A stretch of 64,000 nucleotides of DNA from Diprion similis. Lineage: Eukaryota > Arthropoda > Insecta > Hymenoptera > Diprionidae. The stretch is from NCBI RefSeq assembly GCF_021155765.1, contig NC_060113.1, forward strand, positions 6,587,001-6,651,000, read 5' to 3'. Below, piece after piece: positions 36,659 to 50,500 of this stretch. The number at the start of each line of letters is the position of its first letter. Within the stretch, counting starts at the first letter, position 1. Below the pieces are notes generated by a model that saw only the letters and a program-made list of their open reading frames with translations, did not search any database and was not told the DNA's origin. The position numbers and the translations under genes are program-made.

Positions 36659-36980
36659 ATTAGGTATTTGAATGAAAAATTCCATTAGTATCGTCAGATA
36701 GAATGTCGAAAAATAATTGACACATATTTTTTCTTTTTTCAATTCAACGTTCCCTAACAAAGATATAGCAGTTTGAAATTGACGCGTGACGTCACAATGT
36801 TACTAAATATAGATATACTACAATGTAATAAATGTATAACATTATGACGTCACGCGGAATTCTACTTGCTATATATCTTTGTTAGTAAACATTGAATTGA
36901 AAAAAGAAAAAATACGTGTCGATTATTTTTCGACATTCTATCTGACGATACTAATGGAATTTTTTATTCGAATACCTAAT
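36659..36980. mobile_element. Long-TIR MITE/foldback (about 322 bp, arms of about 110 bp)
   Basis: It begins ATTAGGTATTTGAATGAAAA and ends with the complement TTCGAATACCTAAT. The two arms (about 36659-36772 and 36869-36980) match over most of their length, including ATTCCATTAGTATCGTCAGA and TAGAATGTCGAAAAATAAT. Only a short unique centre, rich in TA and with ACGTCA motifs, separates them. No open frame. No clear target-site duplication was identified. Confidence 0.8.
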
Positions 36981-36989
36981 TGCTAGATT

Positions 36990-39367
36990 TTATTGTCCAT
37001 CTCGCTCATCTTTCTTTTCAGTATTCGCTGTATAATTTCCTCATGATTTTACCTCTGTCATGTTATATATGTATACTGTTTTCTGTTTCTTTTTTCTCTT
37101 AATTACGTTTGTAACATTATTCTATATTGCTATAGATAAATAAATGTGCTATTCTATATTCTATTCTAATTCAATTCTTAATCAGAAATTAAATTAGCCC
37201 TGGATTTCCTTGAATCCAAATCCACGTCGGTGTGGTTACAATGACGAAAAAGTTTGCTTAGCCCTTTATAAGAAAAATAGTTGTACAAATCTAATCAGAA
37301 TTGGAATTTTTATGTGGCAACTTTTAAACTTGTTTTGGGCCGCATTTGGTTACAGCTGAGATATTTGAAGTGTATAGTCTTTTTATATGTATGTATAAGT
37401 GACAATTAATGATGATCACACCGAGACGTAATCGCCTCACGTAACGAAGAATCCAAAGTTACGAAGCTAAACGCGTGAGGTTTTATTTTTCCTACTAAAA
37501 GGACTGTGAACGATATCGAAGGTTGAAAAAAGTGATTTTCCGAGTAAAATAAGCTACCATTGAGTGGCCAAAAGGTGATAGAAATACATGTGCACTTAAG
37601 TGAAAATTAACTGCACTCAGAAAATATGAAATAAAAAATGTATGGTTATTCATTTTCTTAACATAAAAACAAAAAACTAACGTGGAAGAAAATTACTTAA
37701 AGTAAGATGATTATGAGGAAAATTATTGCATAAAAAGTGATTCGGAATAAGACATGTTCATTTTTAATTTCGCAGAGTAGCAGAAATTTTAATATCCCGC
37801 AAAATGTATCTCAATTTTTTATCTTAGAGTTTTTCAAACTTCCGAAGTAACTGAAAATCATATCATAAAAATTACAAAAATTGTTCGGTATAGGTGAACA
37901 TTAAAAATAGCGGGTGAAATTAAACTTTGTTAGCATTTCAATATGCTACTTTCACATTCAACTCCTTATATTCAATGTACTCAAGAAACAGAACCGAATT
38001 TTTTCGCACGTGAACATGCTCCTCGTATACATACTGACTGAATTGTGATGCCACGTTTTTCGACTCCAAATTTGAAAACATTGGTACACGCAACAATGAA
38101 AAAGTGTGAAAAAGGAGAAGTTTTTGATTTTCAATTTCAAATGAAACTAATTCTAAATTATAATGAGGTTGTCTGAACTCACATGGCAATAAAGTACAAA
38201 GTAGAAGGGAGAAATTCCGTTAAAAATTACTCAAAGCAGAGATCATCTTTGCTGAAAGTAACGTCAAAGAGGATAAAAGTTAATAAAAAAAGAATTTATA
38301 AATAGTCCTACCTGCATGAGTCAAGGAGGGAAGAATGCAAGGTCGCAGGTGCAGTGTAGGAACCTGTAAACACAAGCACCAAGTAAAATCATATACTCTT
38401 CGAATTGATGTACACAAAATTTTACAAATTGTGCATTTCTCTAATTACCTAATTTTTATTCACTAAAAAAAGAATCAGTAACAAAATTATTATTATTATA
38501 CATTTTGCTTCGTTGTTATCCAAGTTTTGCACAATTGTAAGCGAAGAATACTTCTGAAGTTTTTAACTTTCTTGGAAATAAAATTTCGAGATGATATTTA
38601 ATCATTTTTCGTTGCAACGAACGCGTAGAATAAAACTTAAATACTTGACTCAAAAGTAAATAGAACAAGTTTCAGAATAGTGGTTTAAAAAAAAAAAATT
38701 AAAAAAAATCCATTTCTTGATACTTTCATGGTTCAAGAATTTCTTACTTCTCTCTTCTTTCTCTGCAATACATTGCCAATATTATTACATCCATGTAAAA
38801 TCCAGCGGAATCCAGTTGCGGAAACAATGAAACTTTGAAACAAGATACTTCGTGATAATCACGGCTGGAAAAATGAAGTTTGTTACATTCTTCCAACGTT
38901 AATGACGGCGATAATCAGAAAGACTGGAAGACAGGATTTCAAGTAATGAATTCTCCGCGAAACCAACTCGTGATTAGTTCACCAGCTTCATTCACCGCAA
39001 GGTCAGAATCGCTGTTATTGAACGCGCGTTTGAGCTCATTGCGCAATGCAATTAATTGTCGTGTTTACAGCTGACAAAGGATCAATCATTGCATTGAAGT
39101 GCGTTGAAGAGCTGTCAATCGCATTTTACTGACCAGTGACCTTATAGAGAATAGCTGAATACTTCAAAGTAAATAATACAGTATAAGCAATACTATGGAT
39201 TTTTTTTTAGTAAAAACTTAAAAAATGTAAGGCGTTGTTACAAAAAAAAGTTTTGGTAAACTTTTTTCACTTTTATTTTATCGGTTTGCTTAAGTCTAAG
39301 GATAAATTAAATTTGATAAGTATAAAAACCATGTATCACTGTAGATCAATACATTTACTTTTTCGCT
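36990..39367. other. Stretch downstream of GTF2H2 with no recognised gene
   Basis: 2.4 kb of AT-rich sequence. The only gene-like signal is a minus-strand 52-bp segment at 38312-38363 bounded by TTTACAG and CAG|GTAGGAC, suitable as an internal or leader exon. It is open in one frame (V-P-T-L-H-L-R-P-C-I-L-P) but too short to assign. It could be a 5' exon of the transporter, 12 kb away. Confidence 0.3.
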
Positions 39368-42075
39368 CTAATTGATTGGAACTTTCTCTGAAGATATTTG
39401 AAACGTATCAGGATTCGTTGCACATCCAGGACAAGTGTGGAGCGTTTCGTGAATAAATATTTCACAGTCCAAACAAAAGCCTTGCTGACATTTACCGCAC
39501 ATGTATACCTGAAACAATAAAGTCATAACGTTTGAGTTTTAAGTATTAGAATGAACATCTCCATGAAGCAAAATACATACGTCATTTATATACCTATGTA
39601 ATGAACAATTTTACCAATTAAGACAGGTAATTTCAGGGAAAATAGGGGACAACTTGTGAAAATAGGAGAACATTAGGGTTCCAAAAGTTTTGTGCAGTCA
39701 CAGGAAAAAAACGTTGAGACGATGTTATATTTAATTTCGATGTGGACTTAAATATCTCCAAATATTCAAGTCCACAGATTTTTAATGCAAAGAACAGCAT
39801 AACAGCCACATTCGACCTGCGAGTCTAAATAAAAACAAGCTAAAGCGTGCTTAAAGGTACATTTAAAGAAAACCTTAGGTTTTACAGTACTTGTAGGGTA
39901 CTTTTAGCGAAATAGAGAAACCACCGTAAAATCTACAATCGAATGTAACTCACCTTCTTATCTAATTGAGTGAGGACTTTTCTACACCCATAACATATAG
40001 AAGGAGATCCTTCATACGTTTCTTCTCTATAGTTTTCAACCGGAAATAAATGGTGATAAGAACGAGCCAAATGAGGAGCTGACACAAGGGTCAGTCCACA
40101 TGCTCGACATTCGACGGGTAATTCGCAATGTTTACTCAGACATTGTGGACACAAGTATCCAGTTGTCACAAGCTTGCTATCTTCTTCCGAACTTTCACAG
40201 TGGCTGAATGCAGGAATAAGAAATAAAAATTAAAACAATCATAATAAAGGTATAAATAAAGATACCTTTGTTCAAATAATTACATAATAAGAAGAATAAT
40301 ATTAATAGGAATGAAAGAAACTTATTTTGACCGTGTAGTGGTCTTGCAAAAATTATAACAAACAGTACTTGCCACATGCACATCGTCATTGGTGTTTCCG
40401 CAGTCGAATGCAATGCATGATGAGGGAAGCCCATCTTCACCAGGGCCGAGTCTAATCTGGTAGCAGCTGCTGGTGGATCTACATGAATGCTCAACTGTTC
40501 CTTGTAATGCTTGTCGTCTAAAACAACTCCGTGATCGCCACCAGTTGCGGTAGCCAAACGTTTACAGATATGTAATTCAGCAGCCAATCCTATCACACTA
40601 CAGCGCACTCCTTCAGATTTTAAAGTCTGTAATTAGAATCGTAAGCTGATTATGAGAACATCAAGAGTATTGTTCTTAAAAACATGTTCTACAGTATCAC
40701 GAATTGCGATACCAAAACGTACTTCTATTGTAGTATTGATGTCCCCTGGGTCACAGGTAGTTAGCGAACCCATCAACACAAGGATTTCCCTACTTGCATG
40801 CGACGGCAGCAATTTTAGGGATTTTAGTGCCAGTTCTAGTGAGTTTTGAATCGACGGTTCACCCGTCAAAGCTGTAAGATGCAAGCCCTTCAATTCCTGA
40901 GATAGAAAAAGGCAAGTATGCTAAATGTGATAATGAAGTTCAAGATAAAGCTCATCGACATTGATATAAGACTAATAAAGATAGGTACTTTGATTCAAAT
41001 GGATACAAGATATATTCACGCACTATAAAATGATTCCCAACAGAAAATTTACGCTATTGTGAGGCCTGTGTGATCGTTAATGATAAAAGAACAAGTAGTT
41101 GGAGATTTTCGGAGTTTCAAATCACATTTAAGTTTGGCGCAATACCTTGATGTGTTTCTTTGGGTTTCCGGCAAGCTCGCTCAATTTCTCAGCCCGTTTA
41201 TTCCTTGTTACGATCAAACCAAGTTGACTTATAGGATTTTGATCGAAGAATTCATCAATGAAATCTTCCAAAAGCTGAAATAAAATACTTTTTATGAAAT
41301 AAAATTGATCTACGATTGCTACATAGTGAAAATCAAACCACTTAAATCAAATCCCTTGAATTTTTGAAACAGATTTCAATCATTTTTTTTGGAGTATGAT
41401 ATAGAATGATTGAAAAAATTCATCAAATACAAATTGAATGCTGAAGCTCGACATGACTGATGAAGAAAATGTGGATTATGCATATCGAGAAGAATGATGG
41501 TAATTTCAACTGAACTTTCCCAAACAATAAAACTCCCAGACTACTGTTAGTTTTTAAAGTCTGCTAGGTTCGTGTAAGCCTACTTTTATGGAACAAAGTA
41601 ATCTCGTTGGTTTCAAGTCCTGATTAGACATAGCTTCCGAACAGTCTAAAACAATGTAAAGATGTCTCATCATTCCCAGCCTTGCACCGCCATGTCTTTC
41701 CGACTGACGTTTCCTCTTCGCTCTTTGAATAATATCTGCCACCGCTCCTTCCAACAACCCATCGTCGTCTTCCTTGATCGCCTCCCTGAAGAATTGTAGA
41801 TACACGGTACTGATATGCTTGCATGTAAAAATATGAGCCAATTTACCAAAGAAAACAATGTTCTGATTTTTGAATTGGTTGATTTAGGTGTGAATCTCCA
41901 ATTAATCAAGTGTAATCGAAAATTCAATGTTCGGGAACTGAAGGCACGGTGAATTCGTTGATTATAAGTCTTAATTTGGTCGCTAAGCAATTTACCGACA
42001 TTTCTGAATAGCTTACCATGTTTTCTCATATCCAGTTTCCCACCGATATTCCTTTCCGTCATCCTCGTCAGCCAT
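39368..42075 (-). CDS. GTF2H2: TFIIH core subunit p44 (general transcription factor IIH subunit 2)
   Basis: Seven minus-strand exons: 42017-42075, 41584-41785, 41146-41274, 40723-40896, 40373-40626, 39954-40203, 39368-39508 (1209 nt, 402 residues; human p44 has 395). N-terminus [12 protein letters not shown], then the von Willebrand A-like domain starting R-H-L-Y-I-V-L-D and including D-Q-D-L-K-P-x-R, G-N-P-K-K-H-I and L-T-T-C-D-P-G-D-I. The C-terminus has the C4 zinc finger ([33 protein letters not shown] in blocks) and a RING-like module (C-G-K-C, C-L-D-C, H-T-C-P-G-C). p44 activates the XPD helicase in transcription initiation and nucleotide-excision repair. The intron between exons 5 and 6 uses a GC donor with the perfect form GTG|GCAAGT; the nearby GT donor breaks the frame. 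Confidence 0.96.
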
Positions 42076-44544
42076 GGTTTGAATAATTCTAACACATAAA
42101 GTGGTTAATGAATATTGCAATTAAATTTTTCAATGTGAAAACAATAAGATTTTTATTAATATTCAAACCAATCTCATTGCTCGAATATTGATTACGCACA
42201 AGCTTCCTTACTTTCGACAGAATATGCTCGCCTTAGCTCAAAAATGAAGAAATATACATAAACTATTGTAGCCAAATTAACAATTCACAAGGTATCGAGA
42301 ACTTGGGGGTGAAAAATTTTTGGTGAACTTATTCCACTGACGTATGTTAATTTTGATACAAATGATATGTTGACCCGATTTGGTAAAGTTTGATCATGGT
42401 TTGATCTATACCTGTAAATATATATAATTAAAAAACTTGTTACGCACACACTCATGTGCATTTATAACCTCAAATTTCATGACATTTCAAGTTTTGACCG
42501 TTTTGACGAAGATTCGAATACCCGACTGGTCCTTGATTCGTTCTAAAGATTGTTAAACAAGATTCTGTGAAAAATAAGTAAGCATTAGCGCGCAGGTTGG
42601 CGCAAATCAAGAAAATTTCAGAGCCATGAGGCTAGTTCGAAGATTGGAAAAATTTTTGTACTGTAACATGGGAATTGGACGGATGGCAAATAATATTATA
42701 CCTCAAATAATAGTGTCGTTTTCTTAAATAAAAAGGGATACCAGAGTTTATTTCACTTTATTTAGTCCGTGTATTACACAATAGAACAACCAACATGATC
42801 AAACATTATTAACAACTTTGGTTATTACGGTGCATGGAGGTTATATTTGTTTATATCGCAAGGCATGCCAATATGGCGGTGAAAAAATTCTACCCAGATT
42901 TTTCTATTCATTTTAGGTTTACTCCCTGGTTTACGGCAAGTGGAAATGCTGCGATAATAGTGATAATAACAATGATACTTGTTAATAACAACAGTAGCAA
43001 CGGATACAGCTACGATGCGTTAAACTGGCGCGAAAGTATAGTCAAATATATAATTTTCCACAACTTATATTTATTTTTGAAACGCCGGGAAGTTCGAGTA
43101 AAACAGTGTTTTAGTAATTATACGGATAGATATATCATATCATCCAGCTTCAATCTAACGAAATAATTTTAAGTACTACGTAATGTGTGCGTATCGTTTG
43201 AGCAGAGAGATTTTATTGAATAAATGCACCCGGATTATTCAGTGGTTGAACCACGAAAGATGCGAAAAATAATTCTTATAAATAAATTTCAATGGCTATT
43301 GATTTTCGAAGCGCAAACTCGAATATTCCAATCAAGATTCTGGCAAATCGAAATTATCAGCTTATGTACTTGGACTACGCACTTGCGGATCCGGCTTCAC
43401 CAGCGGGAAATTCAAACTCGTTTCTTTGATTGCCGAATGAAATAGCTCTTGCAGATTGATCGACGAACTTTTTCAGGTGAAAAAAGCGAAGGTAAATACT
43501 TCGAGTTGCGTGTAGGCCTGAGGAATTTCCCCAAATCTCGCAGTCGTGCTTTCAAACAAAGAAGAAATACATTCCCGCCAAAATTATTGTGCCGCCGTGG
43601 CGGGTGAGCGATATAAGCGTTTGGCGCCACCGTCGCGAGACGCGATCGCTGTTTTTGTCCTGAGGATTGACGGGAATTTTCTATAATATCGTAGCTTCAT
43701 CATACGATTATTATACGCCGGATAGTATTTAATTAACGCGCGTAAGTTTTTCTCAAATAAAAAGTCCCTGAATCGAAATTTACCAATTATCGGACAAGTG
43801 TGTTCGAAAATATATATTTGTCAAGAGGGGAAGTGATTCCCTAATTTCCGCGATAGTTTTCATGGTGGAAGAGCCATCTTGACGAGGATCGGCTTGCTCG
43901 TGGACGGTGGACGGACTGTAGAAATTCATAGTCGTGTGTTGCTGCAGCGGCGGCAATGGCATCCCGAATAAAATCATCGAAATTAACCTCGGACTACAGA
44001 TTCCATTAAAACATCGTGCGCCCAAACACCGCCGTTCAATCGGCCCGAAAGACCCACGCTTTACGACCGGGTATTTATTCTCCTCGGCTCTCATATCATA
44101 AAAATCCAGCCAAATTTTACGCCACTGGTTGTCGCGTTCGTTCGACTCTACCACGCTCCCCAACCTCCTTGACCACTTTTATGCGGGAATGTCGGATTTC
44201 GTTCAAACCCTATTTGTTATGCCTTGCATATTTTTCACACTGTTTTCATTTCGTTTTAACCAATTTTGTATACGAATGCGACTACGTTCCGTATTTCTTT
44301 ACTGAGCATATACCTATATTAGCTGCAACGTATGTATTTATGAAGAAACTATGAAGCTCAACAATAGATGTTGTACACGAAGAATTACTTGTTCTTTTGT
44401 TTTTATATCAAATATAAAATTTTACTGTCATTGTTACATGTCAAATGTATGAGATATAAACCTTCAACCTTATTTCTTAAACCAAGAATTCATTTTAGAA
44501 AATAATCGACCTCGAGAGGCATCAAAGACGATAGCCGCAGCAAG
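42076..44544. other. Divergent promoter region between GTF2H2 and Chromator-like gene
   Basis: 2.5 kb with no recognised gene. The segment 43350-44200 is notably richer in CG dinucleotides and GC than the rest and probably holds the Chromator-like promoter and leader. Overlapping frames here (minus 43780-44163, plus 44016-44354) are open by virtue of that composition; neither has a recognisable domain. Confidence 0.45.
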
Positions 44545-47500
44545 ATGGAAGGAGGCGATGGCCCTGCGGCCATAAACAAAAATCCTGCTGCAATTAAAGG
44601 TAACTTTAACTTTCATTACTGTATGCATACACACAGTAAACCAGGCAGCACGCTGGTACATCATTTTCAAGAACCTGGTGCTCCGGTATCCTATAACGTA
44701 CAAGGCTCGCAGCAATTCACTTTCCACTCGCCAATTCGCCATTCTTGATGCAACCAGGTGGGTTTACTTTAAAGCAATTTGAGGCAATTTCACTTTTTTA
44801 TACAAAATTAATGAGAGTGAGTTTCTCATCCCTTATTTCTGAGGTTTGGTTCCATTTTATTCATATTAATGTTAATGTAATGATGAATTTTTTGAAAAAC
44901 TCGTTATTTTTCAAGTTTAGAATAATTTGAAATTAAGTAAACCGTAATACAGCATCAAATAACTCAGACTCTGTAAATTCAACTTCTCCAGTTATTCTGA
45001 AGACACAAAATAGTAATTTTTGTTTCAATGTTTCATTGTACGTTAACGTTACTAACTTCAGCCTCATTTAAGTTTAGCAATTTTAAGTTCAGTTTCAGAT
45101 AACTGATTATAAGGCTTCCCGAAAACTTGATATTTGGAATGTTTTATCCCAATCGCAACAGTGAAACTGTAGATGAAAAATATCAAGTCTTTCCAATATC
45201 CCAATATTGGCAGAAATACACAACAAACTTGATAAGCTTAATGTAATACATGGGAGGAATCTTTCCCCAAGTATCGCCAACTTAGCTAGTGACAATAATT
45301 CCTTTAATGTAAAAAGTCATATTGTTTGAGAGCTTGGTAATGTTTAATGCAGCATTCACTCACTGTGAAATTTACAAATTGAAACTAAGAATCGTAGTTT
45401 CAAGGTTCATACAATAACAGTAATAGTCGATGTTTTTTAATTGAACGAATGTGCGACAAATCTTACGAGTTACTTTGCCAAATCAAAGTCAAATACTTCA
45501 CATTTCTAAGATACGTTATCTACCGCATGACCCGGACGTACAATCAAAATTCATTATTCAATAGATATAAATTATATCCAATTTTCTACAGCTGTGCTAT
45601 TTTTCCTCTAATTAATTTATCAATTTCAATCGATGCTGAACTCACTGAAATGATATTCGGTACTGTAATTTTGGTTAAAAACTGAGTTTGCGTCTTTGTA
45701 GGTGTAACCACACGATTTTTCTTATGCTGCCAAAACATAGTCATCGTAGTCTTAAAGTACAGGAAAAATATGATACTTTCTATTATAAAATTTTTATATT
45801 TCAGTGGTTAAAATTTATGCCTGGAATTGAATTGTCAATAAAATCCTTGCGTTTATACCTCATCCAAAATACACGTGTTTTGGATATACTCTCAAAATAT
45901 ATTTCTGACTCTTTTTCCTTTAGGGGGTGTGCAGTTCGTCTAAACTGGTTGTAAATTTTTTATCGGATAGTAGCGGCAATACTCAGTACAATTACTACTC
46001 GTACAATAAAGTATTTACTGAGAATATAGCTGAAATGCATGTATTTTAAATGGGGAAACGTTATAATCAATGTTTTAGTATTTTACTGGTTCCATTACAG
46101 TGTACGGAATAGAAATCTTATACTCAAAGCTATTGTAAAGTCTTGGCCTTAATCGATTGTCATTTTATTCAGTGGCGCAAGAGGAAATGGGAAAGCTCGA
46201 CGTACTAGTCTGCGGTCAATGTCACTCTGTTTTTCACTTCGTCGAAGAATTCCAGGAGCATCGTACTACCGAAGGAGCATGCTCCAAAGTGTCACATTTT
46301 CGTGAAAATAGTAACGTTAGTATACAAGTCTTTCCAAACACTAAATCTGTCCGCAACAATACTACTAAAATAACTGAATATTATCAAATCCTAATTTTTA
46401 GAAGAAAAAAAAAACTAACATAAATAATTTTACAGAATGAACAAAAGGCGCAAGTATGGGCATTTCTCCTATGGAAGGATTCACAAATACAGCAGGAAGG
46501 AACAGACAGGGACGCAGCCAATTCATGGAAGTTGTATCAAAAATGGTGTAAAATGGATACCCACATTAGAGATTCTTGGATCGCAGCTGGAAAGACTATC
46601 CAAACATTTACGAAAATCAGCAACGCTAAAATGCAAGAAGTATCCGTGCGTCAACAGACTACTGTTAATCCCGAAGGTAATTGTAACGATTTACAATATA
46701 TTTCTTCATTTTATTTATGCGAATCACCTTAAAACTTGAATATTTTGAGTGTATCCTGGAGAAAAATTTCTTAATAATATTGTTGCCTAGTGAGTGTGAT
46801 AATATTGAAATTAATTTGTACAATCAGGAGTGAAGCGAATGATAGTTCGCAAAGTAATTCGCAATGGACAACCTGACGAAGCCTCAGAGCCTAAGAAGGA
46901 AGTTGCCAAGCCTGTTGAGACGAAAACTTTGGTTAAGGTTTCTGAACAGGTAGCGAGTGAGCAAGAGAAGAAAGAAGTACCGCAGCTAAAGCCTCCAATG
47001 AAGCGTAAGGTGAGCGAGAAATACAGAGTGAACGAGATGAATTTATAATTCGATGATTGAAATAGTTCTGATCCTCTCGGAGAAATTTGACTGAATTGGA
47101 CCGAGACGTGATTATTTACGACCTATGCATTCTAGATGAAACCTGCTAAGCTCCCTGGTGAAGAGGACGGCGATTCAAGCGACGAAGAATATGTCGTTGA
47201 ACGAATTTTGGCCAAAAGATTTAATCCAAAGAAAAAATGCTTCGAATACTTACTGAAATGGGAAGGATTTCCACAGTAAGTTGCTGCTAAAATGCAACAT
47301 TCAGAAATTTTCCAAGTTTTTGTACGACAAAGTTCTTCAGTTTATTGCCCTATGAATTGTCAGATTTACTTGATTCATTTTCATTCTATACGAAAGTATT
47401 CAATTGTTTATACAGTCAATCGTTTCAAAATTGTTGTAGTGAGCAAACCACGTGGGAACCAGCGGAGAATATGGAAGCGTGTAAACATCTTCTTGATGAA

Positions 47501-50500
47501 TTTGAGCGAAGTCTCGCCAAGCAGAAAGAACTCAAGGCAGCACAGCAGCAAGCGGCTGCGTTAAAGTCAGCGGCAGCGCGACCCTCCTTGCCTGCACAAA
47601 AACCAACTCCTAAGCCTGAAGCTGGCAAACCTGGTCCAAGTAGTGCTGCCCAAGCAACGTAAGTGTCTGTTTATAATAGGTAGTTATATTCTGTCCATTG
47701 AAACTGAACATCAGAATTCCGTTCTCAAGTGTGTTTCGGTTTTTGTATACACAGATTCAAAGGTCATTTAAAATGTTGTCAATAAAGTTTATAACCTTTT
47801 ATTTGAATTCTAGGAGACCCATGCGATCTAGTAAGTCAAAGGCTATGGACCAAGTCAAGCAGTGGTGCGGCTCGATGAAAGATGAAGATAGCGAACGTGA
47901 GTGACAACTGTTAGCTGAATATCTTCAGTCATACGTAGACATTACCTGTAAAATTGAACGAAAATGTTTTTACAGTGCTGGGAAAGAGGCGCATTGCATT
48001 TTCGGATAGCGATTCAGAAGAAACTGGTAGCGTTAACGCAAAACGAATGAAAACTGATACTGGTAGTGACGATGATTGGTCGGGAGACTCGGAAGACGAA
48101 TCCATGGGCCGCAGTGACGTTATACAACGAGCGTTCAATCGAGCAACTGCACAATCGAATGGATCAAATCGCACAGTTGTCTCAGGAACCGACCTTGCAA
48201 CTTCTCTAGGCCTACAGTCACCAGAGGCACCAAAATCTGGTCAAACTCCAGTCCTAGTAGCTAGTGCTAAAGGCGTCGTCAAAGTTGATCCGAAACAAAT
48301 GCCAAACCTAACGTCCGGAGTCTATGTAATGTCAAGAAAAGATGGTATAATAAAACTAGACTCATCACCCAGTGGTAAACTTGGTGTTAAAGGATCGCCA
48401 ACCCCCCAAGGCGTCCTGATGGTACAAAATCGCGATGCTTCTGGAGTGGTTCGTAAGCAAGTTCTTTCTGCTGGACAACCAACTTCCACTATTACGCCAG
48501 TGAAAGTTGTCTCAAAGCCCGACGGTAGTCAGGTTGTAACTCAAATGAAGATAGTATCCAAAGGATCTTCTCCAAAGGCCGTAACTACAACGGTACAGAA
48601 ACAAGAACCCATTAAGATTCAGCCAAAGCCTGAGGTCAACCAACTACAACAAATCCATGTTGTTACCGCTGTACCAAACCTACCGACGATGGGACTGCAG
48701 CCCAGAATGAGTGCTGGAATACGGGGGAATCTAGGAACCACGCAGCGTGGCGTTAACCGCCCATTGCTAGCCAGAACACCACTTCGAGGTACAACACCTA
48801 CTAGTATACTGGGTTCTACGCTTCGTACCCCGGTCAGAGCTCCAGCACCCAAGCAATTGCAGGGACAGCAAAGTAGACAAATGCTTCAAAAGCGTCCATC
48901 CACTGGAGCTGTGCAAAGTCCTACATCCGCAGGAAGTCCTAGCCCTGGTACGACGCAAGTAAAACCGAAGTACACTGTACTTAGTGCCCAACCAAAGCAG
49001 ATGCAGAAGACTGTAGGCAGTCCTCAAGCAAAACAAGGACCAAGACCTCAGCTTGCCAAACAACAGTCGCTGCTTTCACCTCAGCAAAAATTATTGATGG
49101 CAAAGAAGAAAGCACAGGAAGCAGCTGGCGTGCACAAACCTGTTCGCGGCCTCTTGGCCGGTGCTCGTGGAACTCCAGGACGTGGAAGAGGTAAAACTGG
49201 CGAAGCAGCGTCCGTAACGCCTGGTGCCAACAAACCGAAAGAAAGTAAGCTCGCCGACGGGGATGGTTTGCATATGGAATTTCACGAAGTTGGTTCTGAA
49301 GAGAGTAGCAGTGACGGTGAGCCCGAACCTTCTCTTGATTCAGGGCCAATTCCTCCCATTGAACCCGATAGCCCGCCCCGTCCCTTCACACTCTGTCCTC
49401 TGACAGGTCGCATCGTGGGTCCGGATGGAGAGCCGGTGGAACAGCCTGCTGAACAAACACCTGAGCCTACCCCAGCTACAACTTCGCAAACTACCGGTGG
49501 TACGGTTGCGGTTGCTGCTGTTGCTACCGGTGCCACGGTTGTTACTACCACCACAACCACCACCATAACTGCCGCTGTTGCAGATACTAAAAGCAACATA
49601 GTCGACACGACTACTTCAACAACAACCACAACCCCAGCAAGTGCTGAACTGGTTTTACCGTCGCTAGATTCTCTTACCGAAGGTACTGGCATTATGAGGG
49701 TAGAGATGAGCCCAGGTGGAACGACGGGCACTATTGTCCAGACTAGCGAAGCGACGCAAATTAACTTATCGGACGTAGCTGTTGCTGCGACTGCTGCTCC
49801 AGACCTTCCTTGTCTGGATGACAGTGCTCCTCCCGCTGTAACGGCAACGACTACCTCTGCGTCAACTTCGCTGACAGAATCAACGTCAGTAACCGAAATT
49901 CCGGCTGCTACGTCTTTGACTACAACTCCAACTACTACAGCTGCTGTAATTTCTACCACATCTATGACTTCGCCTGCAGCTACAGTGTCGACTTCTGTTA
50001 CTACTTCTCCGGTTTCAACCGATGAAAAGACTGAAGACAAAGTTGACGACGATAAGAAGGTCGCTGAGGATACGTCTGGCTTAGTAACTATAACCAGTGA
50101 AGATGGTGTGGTTTATCAAGTAACTGGTCAAGGCGAAGATGGTCAAACCTTACTAGTTACGCAAGGTGCTGACGGTGAACAGCAGTGCGTCTATGTCACG
50201 ACTGAGCAACAAGGTGATGATGGTTCCGTGTTGACATTAGACCATGCAGTAGCTGAAGCTGTTGCCCAACTAATGCCGGACCAAGTGAATCTCACCCCTC
50301 AGTTCTACGTCAAAGAAGGAGATGCCGAATCATCTGATAGTCAAATGGTAATGTCTATTATGGATAATAACGGCACAGCTGTTGCAGCAGGGCAGGAAGA
50401 AGCTGATGGGCAAGCTCAGGTTGTTGCACAAGTCGTACAAGCAGATGAACCTACACCAGGTAATTATCGTTACGTGTTGAAAGACGTTTAATATTTTGCA

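Noticed and set aside
43780-44163. 127-codon minus-strand frame near the Chromator-like promoter
   Set aside because: Lies in a CG-rich presumed promoter with open frames on both strands; no domain or homology I recognise. A small real gene cannot be excluded.
44016-44354. Plus-strand 112-codon frame upstream of the Chromator-like gene
   Set aside because: Overlaps the opposite-strand frame in the same CG-rich block and turns hydrophobic and AT-driven at the end; not phase-linked to exon 1 at 44545.
49282-50040. 252-codon open frame on the minus strand
   Set aside because: It is the exact antisense of the Thr/Ala/Val-rich part of the Chromator-like exon; low-complexity Val/Gly/Ser content, no splice or domain support.
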